Source: Candidatus Hydrogenedentota bacterium
GTDB taxonomy: Bacteria > Hydrogenedentota > Hydrogenedentia > Hydrogenedentales > SLHB01
Length of the DNA: 5,980 bases
Assembly: GCA_003557825.1 (NCBI GenBank)
Contig: PWNM01000316.1
Location: 1 to 5,980, forward strand
Reading direction: 5' to 3'
Shown: positions 5,341-5,980 of the stretch, piece after piece
Numbering within the stretch: position 1 is the stretch's first letter
Layout of the letters: every line of letters begins with the position of its first letter
Made by a program: the position numbers and the translations under genes
The notes under the pieces: generated by a model
Seen by the model: the letters and a program-made list of their open reading frames with translations, nothing else
The model's database searches: none
What the model was told of the DNA's origin: nothing

Positions 5341-5980
5341 ATGCTCAAAAACCAGGCCACCCGGCGCGAATCGGATTCCCTCGGCGAATGTCTTATCCAA
5401 TCAGACGCGCTTCATGGAATACATACGCAACGCGCTCTCGAAAACTTCTCGCTGTCCGGCCGCCCGGCGCACCCTGAGTTGATACGAGCCTATGGGGCCG
5501 TAAAACTCGCAGCAGCGCGTACCAACAACTCTCTTGGCCTCTGGCACGAAGATAAAGCCAAAGCGGATGCAATCCTTCGAGCTTGTACCGAGCTCATGGA
5601 GGGAGAGCTAACCGATGTTGTCATCGTAGATGCCCTTCAGGGAGGTGCTGGAACCAGCACCAACATGAACGTCAACGAGGTGTTAGCCAATCGGGCGTTG
5701 GCGATTCTGGGCGAACCCTATGGTTGTTATGAGCGAATCTCGCCTCTGGACGATATAAACCGTCATCAATCCACCAACGACACCTATCCTACGGCTCTTA
5801 AGCTGGCAGCGATACGCGGAGTCCATCGTCTTGAAGAACGACTTGTTTCCTTGCAGGAGGCCTTTCAAGCCAAGGAACAAGCTTTTGCGCATATCGTCAA
5901 AGTGGCCCGTACACAGCTCCAAGACGCCGTATTGACAACGTTGGGCCGCGAGATGGGCGCCTATGCAGAGGCATTTAACC
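5341..5980 (+). CDS. aspA: Aspartate ammonia-lyase-like protein, 3' end cut by the window
   Basis: The first 213 residues of an aspartase/fumarase superfamily protein are present; a full family member has about 460-480. Aspartase turns aspartate into fumarate and ammonia in the cytoplasm. Conserved blocks are GIHTQRALENF (26-36), GGAGTSTNMNVNEVLANRAL (101-120), HQSTNDTYPTALK (142-154) and RTQLQDA (190-196), which carry the known substrate-binding Thr, Ser-Thr-Asn and Thr-Gln residues. The catalytic serine loop lies beyond the edge. The GRTQLQDAVP motif of E. coli AspA is changed here to ARTQLQDAVL, so a modified activity is possible. AspA-like genes are, to my knowledge, seen in several hydrogenase maturation clusters, where ammonia supply for the azadithiolate bridge is a plausible role. 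ATG 5341 puts eight residues before the conserved R-x-E-x-D-x-LG start of the family. No good Shine-Dalgarno site is seen; the frame is open back to 5245, with a TTG at 5293. Confidence 0.88.
   Translation, partial: MLKNQATRRESDSLGECLIQSDALHGIHTQRALENFSLSGRPAHPELIRAYGAVKLAAARTNNSLGLWHEDKAKADAILRACTELMEGELTDVVIVDALQGGAGTSTNMNVNEVLANRALAILGEPYGCYERISPLDDINRHQSTNDTYPTALKLAAIRGVHRLEERLVSLQEAFQAKEQAFAHIVKVARTQLQDAVLTTLGREMGAYAEAFN

Noticed and set aside
1..5980. CRISPR arrays, tRNA or rRNA genes, insertion sequences
   Set aside because: No regularly spaced repeats, no clover-leaf or rRNA-like sequence and no transposase or terminal repeats were seen; the window is almost fully filled by the hydrogenase-related genes.

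Overview
The window is part of an [FeFe]-hydrogenase gene cluster from an anaerobic, hydrogen-metabolising bacterium. All genes lie on the + strand and are densely packed, with Shine-Dalgarno sites in front of most of them, which fits a bacterium. The set of genes (NuoF-like hydrogenase subunit, HndD-type catalytic subunit, HydG maturase, TM1266-family small protein, aspartase-like protein) is known from fermentative and syntrophic anaerobes of several phyla. I cannot assign a phylum from the sequence alone.

Layout. Positions 2-178 hold the last 58 codons of a NuoF/HydB-type flavin- and NADH-binding subunit. Four bases later, at 183-2105, is a complete 640-residue HydA with the full accessory FeS chain (2Fe-2S, His-Cys3 4Fe-4S, two 4Fe-4S) and all three H-cluster motifs; the first of these has the TSCSPGW form. 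A 98-bp gap follows, with a very strong hairpin that lacks a U-tract and two short palindromes. Next come a soluble GAF-domain histidine kinase (2204-3502) and, five bases later, hydG (3508-4905), the radical-SAM tyrosine lyase that supplies the CO and CN ligands of the H-cluster. A short gap leads to a TM1266-family 'iron-only hydrogenase system regulator' (4962-5225). A long hairpin followed by TTTT (5243-5294) looks like an intrinsic terminator or attenuator. The last gene, cut by the window edge, is an aspartate ammonia-lyase-like member of the fumarase/aspartase superfamily (5341-5980).

How the genes fit together. HydB would exchange electrons with NAD(P)H and pass them to HydA, which makes or oxidises H2. 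HydG builds part of the HydA active site. The kinase and the TM1266 protein are candidates for sensing or regulating this system. The aspartase-like protein may supply ammonia, a precursor of the azadithiolate bridge of the H-cluster; this last link is an inference. The other two maturases, HydE and HydF, and a NuoE/HydC subunit are not in the window and may lie on either side.

Most of this is a recognisable, previously described kind of cluster. The points that deserve a second look are the kinase between hydA and hydG, the hairpin without a U-tract, the apparent lack of a ferredoxin tail on HydB, the Cys-Ser L1 motif of HydA, and the aspartase-like gene behind a terminator.
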